Positions 1 through 7,992 of a stretch of 64,000 nt of DNA are shown piece by piece (within the stretch, counting starts at the first letter, position 1; each line of letters starts with the position of its first letter). The notes under the pieces are model-generated. The model saw only the letters and a list, made by a program, of their open reading frames with translations. It ran no database searches and was not told the DNA's origin. Location: assembly GCF_042676025.1 (NCBI RefSeq), contig NZ_JBHTJP010000035.1, positions 62,001 to 126,000 of the forward strand, given 5' to 3'. Position numbers and translations under genes: made by a program. Origin of the DNA: Salinimicrobium gaetbulicola. GTDB lineage: Bacteria > Bacteroidota > Bacteroidia > Flavobacteriales > Flavobacteriaceae.

Positions 1-2
1 CT

Positions 3-482
3 TTTGGCGACGCAGACCTGGTGAGCCTGCTTATCAATGGTCAGGTGCCAACAGAGTTCAATATAAATTATGCTGCCTCCAGCAATCCTACAGGCCTTCT
101 CTCTTTGGAAAACGATTACATGGTGATCGAATACCCGAGCGATACGTATACCTGGGGGGCTCCTTATTTCAGGGTAAATGCCCTTAAAGGAAGGGTACAT
201 GAAATGGATTTCTCGCCCTATGACAAATTATTGATCGAGATGAAGGGGGCAACCGGCGGGGAGGAATTTGAGGTTACCATGAAAGATAAAAAGGACCCGC
301 CCGATGGTTCAGAAGCCCGGGTAAGAATGCAGGTGACCGACGAATGGAAGGTCTATGAAATTGACACCGCTGAATTCACTACTGCCGACATGAAAACCAT
401 AGAGGTCCCGCTCGCGTTCGTTTTTCAGGGCCCCGAAGGACAAACGATCCACGTAAGATCTGTGCGGTTTAAAAAAGGCTGA
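3..482 (+). CDS. C-terminal part of a probable secreted or surface protein (5' end outside window)
   Basis: The frame is open from the window edge to a TGA at 480-482, so about 160 C-terminal residues are visible. The GTG at 21 is probably an internal codon, because the six codons before it (F-G-D-A-D-L) are also open. The visible part looks beta-rich: hydrophobic residues alternate with charged ones, turns are short, and it ends in HVRSVRFKKG. This suits a terminal galactose-binding or carbohydrate-binding type beta-sandwich, as found at the ends of extracellular hydrolases. I cannot name the family. It converges on a CIA30-like gene whose product has a comparable build, which may or may not be meaningful. 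Confidence 0.45.
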   Translation, partial: FGDADLVSLLINGQVPTEFNINYAASSNPTGLLSLENDYMVIEYPSDTYTWGAPYFRVNALKGRVHEMDFSPYDKLLIEMKGATGGEEFEVTMKDKKDPPDGSEARVRMQVTDEWKVYEIDTAEFTTADMKTIEVPLAFVFQGPEGQTIHVRSVRFKKG

Positions 483-545
483 TTCATAGCTGCAAGTGAG
501 ACCTTAGACATGAGGCCAAGAACCGCGTGAAGATCTGGTAATTTA

Positions 546-586
546 AATGAAATTGTCATTCCGACGCAGGAGGAATCTCACTGAAC
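546..586. repeat. Dispersed intergenic repeat of the Bacteroidota GTCATTCCGACG...GGAATCTC type
   Basis: The stretch contains GTCATTCCGACGCAGGAGG followed by AATCTCACTGAA. From memory this is a very common short intergenic repeat in Bacteroidota chromosomes. It lies in the convergent gap between the first gene and the CIA30-like gene. There is only one clear copy in this window, with a related remnant near 28806-28845, so its repeat status rests on recall and not on copies seen here. Confidence 0.55.
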
Positions 587-588
587 CA

Positions 589-1119
589 TTATCTAAGTTC
601 GATCTTATCGAGAAAGAGTTTGAATTTCTCCTTCTTCTTGTTCCCTATCAGGATGGCGATCTCTTCAAAATGCGCTGCGGAAAAATTCGGTTGCTCCAGT
701 CTTCTTCCCCTAAAGGAGGGATACATGTCTTTCAGCGGGATCTCTATCTCCTGCCATTCTCCCGAAGTCTGAAAAGAAGCGACATACGAATAGGCATCTG
801 CGGCATCGGCTTTAAGCCTGAACTGGTATTTTTTGCCGTCCCCTTTTAGCCTGAGCACGACCTTCGTGTGATCGTTCACCTCAATTTTACCCGACCTGTA
901 ACGCACCGAGGAGAAACCCCCGTTGTTCTCCAGGGAGATCTCCCCTTCGAAAACCCCGTGCCCGTCCTCATTTAAGCTGAAGTTGCCTAAGGAACGTCCT
1001 CCCATCACTATATCATCCACGACCACCCATTTCTGAAGGTCTGAACCTTTGGTAAAATCAAATATGAGCTGCGATGTCATGGAAGAAAAAAAGATCATTA
1101 AGATTAAGACTGGTACCAT
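589..1119 (-). CDS. CIA30 family (NDUFAF1-like) protein, exported
   Basis: This 176-residue protein has a short hydrophobic N-terminus (VPVLILMIFFSS) that looks like a signal peptide. It then has the CIA30 signature: KWVVVDDIVMGGRS near residues 30-43, GGFSSVR near 68-73, and a C-terminal AHFEEIAILIGNK...LDKIEL stretch. CIA30 is a galactose-binding-like jelly roll, known in mitochondria as a complex I assembly factor. In bacteria it also occurs as a periplasmic protein of unknown role. No complex I genes are nearby, so a respiratory role is not indicated. The start is the ATG at 1119; a GTG codon directly upstream (1122) is the alternative. Confidence 0.75.
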   Translation of the reverse strand: MVPVLILMIFFSSMTSQLIFDFTKGSDLQKWVVVDDIVMGGRSLGNFSLNEDGHGVFEGEISLENNGGFSSVRYRSGKIEVNDHTKVVLRLKGDGKKYQFRLKADAADAYSYVASFQTSGEWQEIEIPLKDMYPSFRGRRLEQPNFSAAHFEEIAILIGNKKKEKFKLFLDKIELR

Positions 1120-1322
1120 CACCCGTTTTTTAAGACTCCCTAATTTACCAATTAATTATCAGGGTTTTAACCAGATCACAAGTAAAAAACTCCAAAAAGA
1201 GCTTTTTTTATGGATTTCCGTAAAACTGTTAAAAAATTAACGTTAACTTAGACTGATTATTTTAATTTGAAATTCCCTACCGAAAGATTTTTCTAATAAA
1301 ATCAACCTTTAAAAATAACTAT

Positions 1323-1475
1323 ATGGAATTTATTGTAGGAATTATCGTGATGGTAGTATTCGTATTCGTGATAAGGCTTTTCGGAGCTTGGATGTTACGA
1401 ATTGATGAAATAATAACCAATCAAAAAGAAATTTTAGTTGAATTAAGAAAAGGGAATAAAGTTGATAATATATAA
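1323..1475 (+). CDS. 50-residue membrane-anchored small protein
   Basis: A short gene of 50 codons, ATG at 1323 and TAA at 1473-1475. The product begins with one strong membrane segment (residues 3-21, mostly I, V, F, G). This is followed by an amphipathic, charged tail (RIDEIITNQKEILVELRKGN) likely to form a coiled coil. The AT-rich leader AAAAATAACT before the ATG is typical of Flavobacteria, which often lack a clear Shine-Dalgarno site. It is followed after 6 bases by a second small gene, so the two are probably co-transcribed. I do not recognise the family; the anchor-plus-helix layout suggests a small membrane scaffold. Confidence 0.55.
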   Translation: MEFIVGIIVMVVFVFVIRLFGAWMLRIDEIITNQKEILVELRKGNKVDNI

Positions 1476-1481
1476 AATATC

Positions 1482-1628
1482 ATGGCAGTAAAGCACATAC
1501 CCACAGGAGAAGTTCACAAAGGATCCAAAGGTGGAACCACCGGATGTGGATTCAATACAAATGAACAATCAAATCATTGGACAAACACGGGAGAGAAAAT
1601 TACCTGTGCGAAAAATGGTTGTAATTGA
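1482..1628 (+). CDS. 48-residue Cys/His-rich small soluble protein
   Basis: ATG at 1482 and TGA at 1626-1628, six bases after the 50-residue membrane protein. The product has Cys at 22, 42 and 47 and His at 5, 12 and 32. Glycine-rich turns (KGGTTGCGF) and an ITCAKNGCN end give it the look of a small metal-binding or disulfide-stabilised fold. There is no signal peptide. I have an impression of similar small Flavobacteriia proteins with the HKG-KGG-TGCGF pattern but cannot name a family. The dense conserved-looking residues argue against a chance reading frame. Confidence 0.55.
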   Translation: MAVKHIPTGEVHKGSKGGTTGCGFNTNEQSNHWTNTGEKITCAKNGCN

Positions 1629-1869
1629 TAAAATCTGTGAACCTTTTTTAAATTAAGCTATTCATCAACCAGGAAGAACCCCTGATATACTAAAAAGGAC
1701 TTTTTTGGAGATTTTTTTATGGTATCCCGCAAATTTTGTAGGAATTTTCATTTCAATTTACGAGCCGCGCTTTTCTTCCCCTCACCTGTACGGCCATATA
1801 AGTTTGAAAAATCGGGTTTCTAAGCTCTGATATTTCAGAACATTCAAGGAGTTTGAAAAATTTTAAAGC

Positions 1870-2748
1870 ATGTCAGAAGAGATCAAGATCAAAGGTTGGG
1901 TAAGGATCCTGTTAATTATTATCCCGTATATTTTTATCGTCGGCATTTTACAATTCATAGCCATAAGCCTGGCGGGTTCTGATTTCATTGATTTAAATAT
2001 TCCGCAGCCGATAACACAGAAATTATTAACGCTTGTATTTTCATTTCTAGGTACCCTTATTATAGTGGCGGTATTTGTAAAATACGTGGATAAAGAAAAA
2101 TTTTCAGAAATAGGTTTTAGGGTAAAGAATAAGGTCAATGAATTCTGGATAGGGTTTTTCTTAGGCTTGCTGATAATGTTTGGGGCCTTCGGAATACTGG
2201 AACTGCTGGATCAAATCCAATATCAGGCATTTGAATTTGACCTCAGCCAATTGATCGCGACCATACTCATATTCATCTTAGTGTCATTTACTGAAGAGAT
2301 CCTTTTTCGGGGATATATTCTCAGAAACCTGATGTACTCCTTCAATAAGTATTTCGCCTTAATACTGTCTGCTTCAATATTTTCTTTTTTGCACGGATTC
2401 AACCCCAATATTGACATCATAGGATTTGCCAATATCTTTCTGGCGGGAATCCTGTTAGGGATCACCTATATACATACAAAAAGCCTGTGGTTCCCGATGG
2501 CTTTGCATTTTAGCTGGAACTTTTTCCAGGCCATTTTAGGTTTCAAGGTGAGCGGACAAAATTCTTATTCCATGATCAGGTTCAGCATGACTGAGCCCAC
2601 CCTTTTAAATGGAGGAGCGTTTGGTTTTGAGGGCTCCATCCTGGCATTGATCACTATGATAGTCAGCATTATTGCGATCATACTATATTATCGTAGAAAA
2701 AAACCGGCCGTAACTTTAGTAAACCACAAAAAGCCCAGAACCTTTTAA
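1870..2748 (+). CDS. CPBP family intramembrane metalloprotease (CAAX protease-like)
   Basis: This 292-residue protein has about eight membrane segments. It carries the CPBP catalytic motifs: EEILFR at 142-147 (EExxxR), FSFLH at 171-175 (FxxxH) and HFSWN at 213-217 (HxxxN). The family includes CAAX prenyl endopeptidase Rce1 and bacterial Abi-type proteins. In bacteria the substrate is seldom known and the neighbours give no hint, so only the protease fold is claimed. The stop is followed by 79 bases without a clear terminator before the next plus-strand gene. Confidence 0.85.
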   Translation: MSEEIKIKGWVRILLIIIPYIFIVGILQFIAISLAGSDFIDLNIPQPITQKLLTLVFSFLGTLIIVAVFVKYVDKEKFSEIGFRVKNKVNEFWIGFFLGLLIMFGAFGILELLDQIQYQAFEFDLSQLIATILIFILVSFTEEILFRGYILRNLMYSFNKYFALILSASIFSFLHGFNPNIDIIGFANIFLAGILLGITYIHTKSLWFPMALHFSWNFFQAILGFKVSGQNSYSMIRFSMTEPTLLNGGAFGFEGSILALITMIVSIIAIILYYRRKKPAVTLVNHKKPRTF

Positions 2749-2827
2749 AAAGATAGATAACTAAAATTTTCGTTCTTCAATTACATCACCTGCGTTAACC
2801 GGCAGCGTCGACAATAATTCACCTCCC

Positions 2828-3379
2828 ATGACAAAAATAATTTTAAAATCGAATTTCCAGGCACATCAAAAATTAGTTTTGATCCTGCTGTTTATAGTGA
2901 CCTTCTTCATTGGGTCGCTGGTGTTATTAGCCTTTTTGCTGGGGCCAGCTAATAAAATTGGGATTAGCGTTTGGGATTATGTCTATTTAATGCTCTTCCC
3001 CTTATCTCTGTATATAATGTTACTTCTTTTAAGCAAAAACGGGGTTGTCATTGACGATAACCAGTTATTCACATCCAAATTCATATTTAAAAAACCCTGG
3101 TACAGGAAAAAGGTAGATATGGCTGGAATGACAGATATCAGTATTCTAAAGTTTCGGGGAAAACAGAAATTCATGTTTGCTTCGGCTGCAGATCCAGACA
3201 AAGCATATTCGGTAGGACTTCAAAGAGCATTTCTTCTCAATGAAAATCACACTAAAAAAAAGTTATTATTTGAGGTGAATAATGAAGAAATGGCTCAACA
3301 GGCGGTTCACACCATTAAAGAAGAAACTGATTTGAATTTTACAGTGTATAGTCCAAAGATCAGGTCCAGAAGAAGGTAA
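2828..3379 (+). CDS. Hypothetical membrane protein with two N-terminal helices
   Basis: This 183-residue product has two hydrophobic segments (about 17-42 and 52-69). A cytoplasmic-looking domain follows, rich in K, R and beta-prone stretches (VVIDDNQLFTSKFIFKKPWY). Helical hairpin plus a small beta domain resembles bacterial PH-like (YdbT/DUF304-type) proteins, but no diagnostic motif is visible. The tail is strongly basic (SPKIRSRRR). It lies in a plus-strand series of small genes of mixed type and has no recognisable partner. Confidence 0.6.
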   Translation: MTKIILKSNFQAHQKLVLILLFIVTFFIGSLVLLAFLLGPANKIGISVWDYVYLMLFPLSLYIMLLLLSKNGVVIDDNQLFTSKFIFKKPWYRKKVDMAGMTDISILKFRGKQKFMFASAADPDKAYSVGLQRAFLLNENHTKKKLLFEVNNEEMAQQAVHTIKEETDLNFTVYSPKIRSRRR

Positions 3380-3438
3380 AATTATTGCCAAAAAAATTAC
3401 AGTTCTTTCTAGATCAATTTTTACAAATTTCCAAAACA

Positions 3439-3822
3439 ATGAAAACAAAACCCTTCCTCATCTTATTATTGTTAACCCTGGCATTTAGTGTGAATGCACA
3501 AAGATCCGACCTCATAGTTGGAAACTGGGTTTTTAAAGATGCCCTGAACAAAGAAATAGATGAAGCCGGTAGAGCTTATATAGAAGCAGAAGTGATTGAT
3601 AAATGGAAATTTTCATTTCACCCCAATGGCCTTTTTGAAACATCAATGATGGGTGAAAAGGAAACCGGGGAATGGAAATTAAGTTCAGATTCAAAAGGTA
3701 TTATCTTATTAGGAATGGAGGGAGAACCAACAGAGTTCAAGATCCTGAAGGCTACCGAAAAAGAACTGACCTTAAAACTTGGATTAGGCGAGTTCGTGTT
3801 GATAAGAATTAATGAAAACTAA
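3439..3822 (+). CDS. Secreted lipocalin-like small protein
   Basis: The ATG at 3439 gives a clean signal peptide (MKTKPFLILLLLTLAFSVNA, cleavage before Q) and a 127-residue product. A longer frame from a TTG at 3385 would bury this signal peptide and is not preferred. The mature part opens with IVGNWVF. It continues with alternating strands (KWKFSFHPNGLFET, GEWKLSSDSKGIILL, ELTLKLGLGEFVLI) typical of the small lipocalin-like proteins of Bacteroidota that start with a GxW motif. Ligand unknown. The stop overlaps the next gene by 11 bases. Confidence 0.65.
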   Translation: MKTKPFLILLLLTLAFSVNAQRSDLIVGNWVFKDALNKEIDEAGRAYIEAEVIDKWKFSFHPNGLFETSMMGEKETGEWKLSSDSKGIILLGMEGEPTEFKILKATEKELTLKLGLGEFVLIRINEN

Positions 3823-4207
3823 TTTTATACCCATGTTCCCCGCAGACTTTTACACTTATTTATCAAACCACACCCTGGTCGAGATCAAGGGAGGTACCAC
3901 GAGAGAAACCTTTTTACCAATCTGGATGGTCACGGTAGACGGCCGCGTCTTCTCCAGGAGCTGGAACAAAAGCGCGAAAAGTTGGTTCACAGAATTCCTC
4001 AACACCGGCGTGGGCGAGATCAAAACCGGCGACCGCGTGCTACAGGTAAGCGGGAAGAAGCTAAGTCCGGATGACCCGATCAACCCAAAGATCAGCGAGG
4101 CCTACCTGCGCAAATATGACCAGCCGGGAAATCTCACATATTCCCAGGGCATCTCCCAACCAGAATACTTCGATCATACCATGGAATTTTTCGTGAGAGA
4201 AGCATGA
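3812..4207 (+). CDS. DUF2255 family protein
   Basis: A 131-residue cytosolic protein with no signal peptide. The pattern WMVTVDGRVFSRSWN followed by KSWFTEFL and a basic VSGKKLSPDDP turn is that of the DUF2255 family. These are small split-barrel-like proteins of unknown function. It overlaps the lipocalin-like gene by 11 bases and the next gene by an ATGA tetranucleotide, so the three are probably translated together. Confidence 0.7.
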   Translation: MKTNFIPMFPADFYTYLSNHTLVEIKGGTTRETFLPIWMVTVDGRVFSRSWNKSAKSWFTEFLNTGVGEIKTGDRVLQVSGKKLSPDDPINPKISEAYLRKYDQPGNLTYSQGISQPEYFDHTMEFFVREA

Positions 4208-4524
4208 AGCACCCCTGGAAAACAGCCTTCTGGGCATGCTTTTTTATGTTGATCGCGGTCACCTGCCTCGGCGCGTATGCTGTTCTTGACCAGGGCGTGA
4301 CCCTTACCTATCTTCGGGATGACCATTCCGTAAAAGAAAGGGAACTGGAAGCCATTACTCAGATGCTGGAAGGTGCGCCAATTCCAAAGCAACAGGTACT
4401 TCACGCGCTGGAAAAACATCTCTTATATGAAATCCCGGATGCCGAAGCAGATACCATTCGGCTGGCCAATCTTACTTTCGTCTTCCAAAATGACAGTCTG
4501 CAAAGGCTCATTAAAAACCCTTGA
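4204..4524 (+). CDS. Hypothetical single-pass membrane protein, 106 aa
   Basis: The ATG overlaps the preceding stop (ATGA at 4204-4207), which fixes the start and points to translational coupling with the DUF2255 gene. The product has one N-terminal membrane segment (residues 9-28). A helical, mostly acidic extracytoplasmic part of about 75 residues follows (SVKERELEAITQMLEG, ADTIRLANLTFVFQNDSL). I do not recognise a family. Confidence 0.55.
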   Translation: MKHPWKTAFWACFFMLIAVTCLGAYAVLDQGVTLTYLRDDHSVKERELEAITQMLEGAPIPKQQVLHALEKHLLYEIPDAEADTIRLANLTFVFQNDSLQRLIKNP

Positions 4525-4547
4525 GCCCATCCTCACAATAGATCACT

Positions 4548-5009
4548 ATGCCTGACCGCAACCTTATCAAAATTCTGAGAACGACCTCAGATGACCCAAA
4601 TTTCAGAGCTCTTGTAAAGTTTCTGGACCAGGACCTGGCAAGAAGGGACGGCAAGGATCACGCGTTCTTCGCCCAATACAATAACCTGGATACGATCAGG
4701 CACGCGGTGGTGGCCTATGACAATGAACTGCCAGGCGCCATCAAGGAGTATGATAAATACACGATGGAAGTGAAGAGAATGTACACCCTTCCGGAAAGCC
4801 GCGGAAAAGGGATCGCTTCCCTGATCCTTTCAGAACTGGAAGAATGGGCCACAGAACTCTCTTATAGCAGGTGCATTTTGGAAACCGGGATCAGGCAACC
4901 GGAAGCCATCAGGCTGTATGAAAAGAACTCCTATCAGCTCATCCCGAATTATGGCCAATACAAGGAAGTGGCTAGCAGCAGATGTTTTGAAAAGCACCCT
5001 GGGCTGTAG
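4548..5009 (+). CDS. GNAT family N-acetyltransferase
   Basis: A 153-residue acetyltransferase. The acetyl-CoA pyrophosphate loop is visible as ESRGKGIA at about 83-90, after the strand VKRMYTLP. Helix ILSELEEWATEL follows, and the strand CILETGIRQPEAIRLYEKNSY forms the usual C-terminal part with the Tyr of motif B. The family transfers acetyl from acetyl-CoA to an amine; the acceptor cannot be told. It lies 23 bases after the small membrane protein and converges on the lipoprotein gene beyond. Confidence 0.85.
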   Translation: MPDRNLIKILRTTSDDPNFRALVKFLDQDLARRDGKDHAFFAQYNNLDTIRHAVVAYDNELPGAIKEYDKYTMEVKRMYTLPESRGKGIASLILSELEEWATELSYSRCILETGIRQPEAIRLYEKNSYQLIPNYGQYKEVASSRCFEKHPGL

Positions 5010-5058
5010 GCTTCCTTAAGCCAGATTGCAAAACACTTCGACTTAAATAAAAAGCTTT

Positions 5059-6693
5059 CTACTCCGCAAGATTAATTTTAAAGAAATAGGTATATTCTTC
5101 CTGATTCACCCCGGTATTTTCTGCCCTGGCAAGGACCACTGTTTCATCATCTATGAATACCATTGACGAAATATCTCCAGTAGGTAACTGAGGATATTTC
5201 CAGACCATTTCCAGGTCATCAAAGTTATAAAGTGCTTCAAAAGTTGCAAGAAATTTATTGCCTGGACTTGCAGCTTTCATTTTTTCTTCGAAACTTCTAA
5301 TCAAATTGAGACCGAGATCCAATTGGAACTTTTCCCAAAGTATGTATTGGTTGTCATCTGAAAGAAAAATATAGGGCTCAGGATAAGCAGCATATTCTGG
5401 CCATGAAGGATAATCCCTGTCCCAATTAATAGAATAACCATCTACTAAAAACCTATGCATCCTGCCACTACTGGTGTTACTTTCCCCTCCATAAAGGGAG
5501 CTGTTATTCTTGTTATATTCAATATCCCCGTGTCTTAAACCGGAGGTATTACTGCTTATAAGTTTTCCGCTATCTCCATTGTAGATCCAGAAGGAGGAGC
5601 TGCCCGAAGTAGGAGGGTTTCTGTGACAATAAAGAGTACTGTTCAGACCCACTTCAATCTTATGGAATCCCCAGCTATTGGTGTTGGTCACGAAGGTTTC
5701 TGCCTCGAGCAGGTCAAGGTCTAATTTAGTTATTTGGTCAACATTCTTCTGTACCAGGAAAAGATATTGCCCGTCTGGAGAAATATCCAGGTCGGCAAAT
5801 TTTCGATCCTGCAAAATATGTGATTCGATCTCAAAGGTATTCTCCTTAACATCGATTATAAGGAGTCCGAAAGTGGTGGAATCATAATGAGAATATTGAG
5901 GGCCTACTATAGCATATACCTTTTGACGCAAAGGATCCTTTATAATTTTATGCACAAAATGAGGGAACATGAAAAATATCCCGGCATGCTGCTTTGCAAT
6001 ATTGCTTCCAACAGGATGATCATGCGGCCTTGTCGTTCGTACCACTACCTGGTACTCATGTTCTGCAATGAAGGAGTTCCCACCGGTCAACAGGTAGTCT
6101 AAAGTATTAATATCTGTAATTTCGGCAACAGGAGTGTAATCCTGTTTGTATATCAAATAAGAGATGAAATCTTCTCCCTGGTATTTTGACCAATGCAACC
6201 GTACAGACCTACCGGTATTCTCTGCTCGCAGTTCTATGCTGTTGGATAATATTATTGAATCTTTTGCGGTAAAAGTAGTTCCGGGAATCGAAGCTTCGAG
6301 AAAAACGGTATGAATACCTTTGGATAACTTTTTCTGAAGATTGGTATCTCCATTATCTTCGAGCCTTCCCTGAAAGAGTATCCCGTCTATATTGCTTCTC
6401 CACACCACCTCAACAGGAGGCATTTCCTCTGCCTGTGCGTCCCCCGAATGTTCAATTTGAACAGCTCCCGTAAAGGACAATTCCTTCCCAGGATCAGCGA
6501 ATACACCTTCATAACCTTGTAAAGGTTCCTCTGCATTATGAAAGGAATAATCGCGAATTTGTTTTGGAGTAAGGATTTCAGCGGTAATACCTGTGAGAGG
6601 GTTCTGCGGTTCAGGTTCATTTCCATTTTTCTCTTCGGGACTGCATCCCACAACGATCCCCACAAGGAGGATTAAAAAACCATTTTTGATCAT
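5059..6693 (-). CDS. Large surface lipoprotein, Fn3-like plus beta-propeller-like
   Basis: The product has 544 residues with a lipoprotein signal (lipobox VVGC, Cys 17) and an acidic, proline-rich tether (PEEKNGNEPEPQNP) common in Bacteroidota lipoproteins. Residues about 50-150 look like an Ig-type domain. About 150-225 resembles Fn3 (ENTGRSVRLHWSKYQGEDFISYLIYK). The rest contains repeated four-strand units with patterns such as DLDISPDGQYLFLVQK and FIDDETVVLARA, as in WD40/YVTN propellers. A role in binding or in envelope organisation is likely, but the substrate is unknown. It is divergent from the LRR lipoprotein gene at 6832. Confidence 0.65.
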   Translation of the reverse strand: MIKNGFLILLVGIVVGCSPEEKNGNEPEPQNPLTGITAEILTPKQIRDYSFHNAEEPLQGYEGVFADPGKELSFTGAVQIEHSGDAQAEEMPPVEVVWRSNIDGILFQGRLEDNGDTNLQKKLSKGIHTVFLEASIPGTTFTAKDSIILSNSIELRAENTGRSVRLHWSKYQGEDFISYLIYKQDYTPVAEITDINTLDYLLTGGNSFIAEHEYQVVVRTTRPHDHPVGSNIAKQHAGIFFMFPHFVHKIIKDPLRQKVYAIVGPQYSHYDSTTFGLLIIDVKENTFEIESHILQDRKFADLDISPDGQYLFLVQKNVDQITKLDLDLLEAETFVTNTNSWGFHKIEVGLNSTLYCHRNPPTSGSSSFWIYNGDSGKLISSNTSGLRHGDIEYNKNNSSLYGGESNTSSGRMHRFLVDGYSINWDRDYPSWPEYAAYPEPYIFLSDDNQYILWEKFQLDLGLNLIRSFEEKMKAASPGNKFLATFEALYNFDDLEMVWKYPQLPTGDISSMVFIDDETVVLARAENTGVNQEEYTYFFKINLAE

Positions 6694-6831
6694 TTTATGT
6701 TGTTCTCTGTTACTTTACGCCTTCATCACAAATTGACAGACCTGAGTACTAATTCCTGAATTTTTTCAAAAGTAAGAATTTTACTATATCTTCCCCTCCT
6801 TACATAGTATTAACCGTTTTAAAAACCTTTA

Positions 6832-7803
6832 ATGAAATTTTCGTTTTTATCCCTCTTTCTTGCATTTTTTCTATTTTCATGTAGTTCTGAAAGTCCTTCA
6901 GAAGAACCCAATCCTGAACCTGCCGAAAAATACTTCAACAACCATAAAAGTCTTACAACACAGACCGAAGTAGAAGATTTCGGCGAAAAAGGCTTTACCG
7001 TCATTACAGGTAATTTAATCATTGGAGTTGAGACATCTTCAGATCCCATTACTAATCTAAGCAGCCTTAGCAGCCTTACAAGCGTGAGAGGTGACATTGT
7101 TATCATTGGGACAAGCCTGGAGGATCTGGATGGCCTTGAGAACATAGATCTTGAAGACGACTCTTACCTTTCGTTGATCAACAACCCACATCTTATGGAA
7201 ATTAGAGGTTTAAGAGGAATAACCGGGCAGTTGAAACAATTAGACATCAGGTTAAGCCCAAAACTCGAAAGCCTGGCAGGTCTGGAAGGAGTTACCAATG
7301 TAACCTATAACCTCGAACTGAGGGACCTTGAAAAACTGAATAATCTAAGCGCTCTCAGTAATATTCAGCATCCGGTAGAATATTTAACTCTTAACCAAAC
7401 GGGAATTACCTCTACCACAGGCTTATCTAACATTCCTGCAGTGACCGACCTTTCTTTATTTCATAACGACAATCTCATATCCCTGCATTTGGCTGGACTT
7501 CAACAGGTAAAAAGATTCTCTATAAGTCATAATTCAAGCCTTGAAAACATTAATGGATTAACCGGACTTAAAGAAGTAGAGAATTTTAATATTGGCTACA
7601 ACGCAAGTCTTCAAAATTTAGACGGACTTGAGACTCTGGAAAGGCCTGTAAATATGTCGATGTCAGTATCAAATAATTCTTCTTTGGGTAATTTCTGTGG
7701 TCTTCAAACCCTGACTTCTAAAGGCTGGACAGGATTTAACGCCTATCAGAACCTTTATAATCCAACCATAGAGCAGGTAGCAGGCGAAGAATGCCAGATC
7801 TAG
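6832..7803 (+). CDS. Lipoprotein with receptor-L / leucine-rich repeat domain
   Basis: This 323-residue protein has a lipoprotein signal ending in LFSC (Cys 17) and a short PE-rich tether. The body is a solenoid with recurring units such as NLSSLSSLTSVRGDIVI, LEDLDGLENI, LESLAGLEGVTNV and LQNLDGLETL. These resemble the receptor L-domain and LRR proteins of marine Bacteroidota, and the end (NFCGLQTL ... ATEECQI-like cap with Cys) looks like a capping region. Such proteins bind partners at the cell surface; the ligand is unknown. The neighbours on both sides are also lipoproteins. Confidence 0.7.
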   Translation: MKFSFLSLFLAFFLFSCSSESPSEEPNPEPAEKYFNNHKSLTTQTEVEDFGEKGFTVITGNLIIGVETSSDPITNLSSLSSLTSVRGDIVIIGTSLEDLDGLENIDLEDDSYLSLINNPHLMEIRGLRGITGQLKQLDIRLSPKLESLAGLEGVTNVTYNLELRDLEKLNNLSALSNIQHPVEYLTLNQTGITSTTGLSNIPAVTDLSLFHNDNLISLHLAGLQQVKRFSISHNSSLENINGLTGLKEVENFNIGYNASLQNLDGLETLERPVNMSMSVSNNSSLGNFCGLQTLTSKGWTGFNAYQNLYNPTIEQVAGEECQI

Positions 7804-7992
7804 GCACATAGCACACCTCTTTCACCGTGCAGTTTTATTCTTGCTCATTGCTGAATCGGGAGTTTTATTCTTTTGAATCGATTTGTTGTTTCAGGAAGGT
7901 AAGCTTTCTTTCTATTGGTTTTTTTTAGCGGGATTTTAATAAATTTACATTTATTACCCACTATTTCGTTCACATCCTGCATAGAAAATCTG

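Noticed and set aside
547..849. 100-residue open frame on the plus strand
   Set aside because: It begins in a repeat and runs antisense to the CIA30-like gene, and the product has no domain pattern.
3385..3438. N-terminal extension of the lipocalin-like gene from a TTG
   Set aside because: The ATG at 3439 starts a normal signal peptide; the extension would place 18 residues before it.
4204..4524. Immunity protein of a toxin system
   Set aside because: Considered because of its size and single membrane segment, but no toxin gene or family signature is present.
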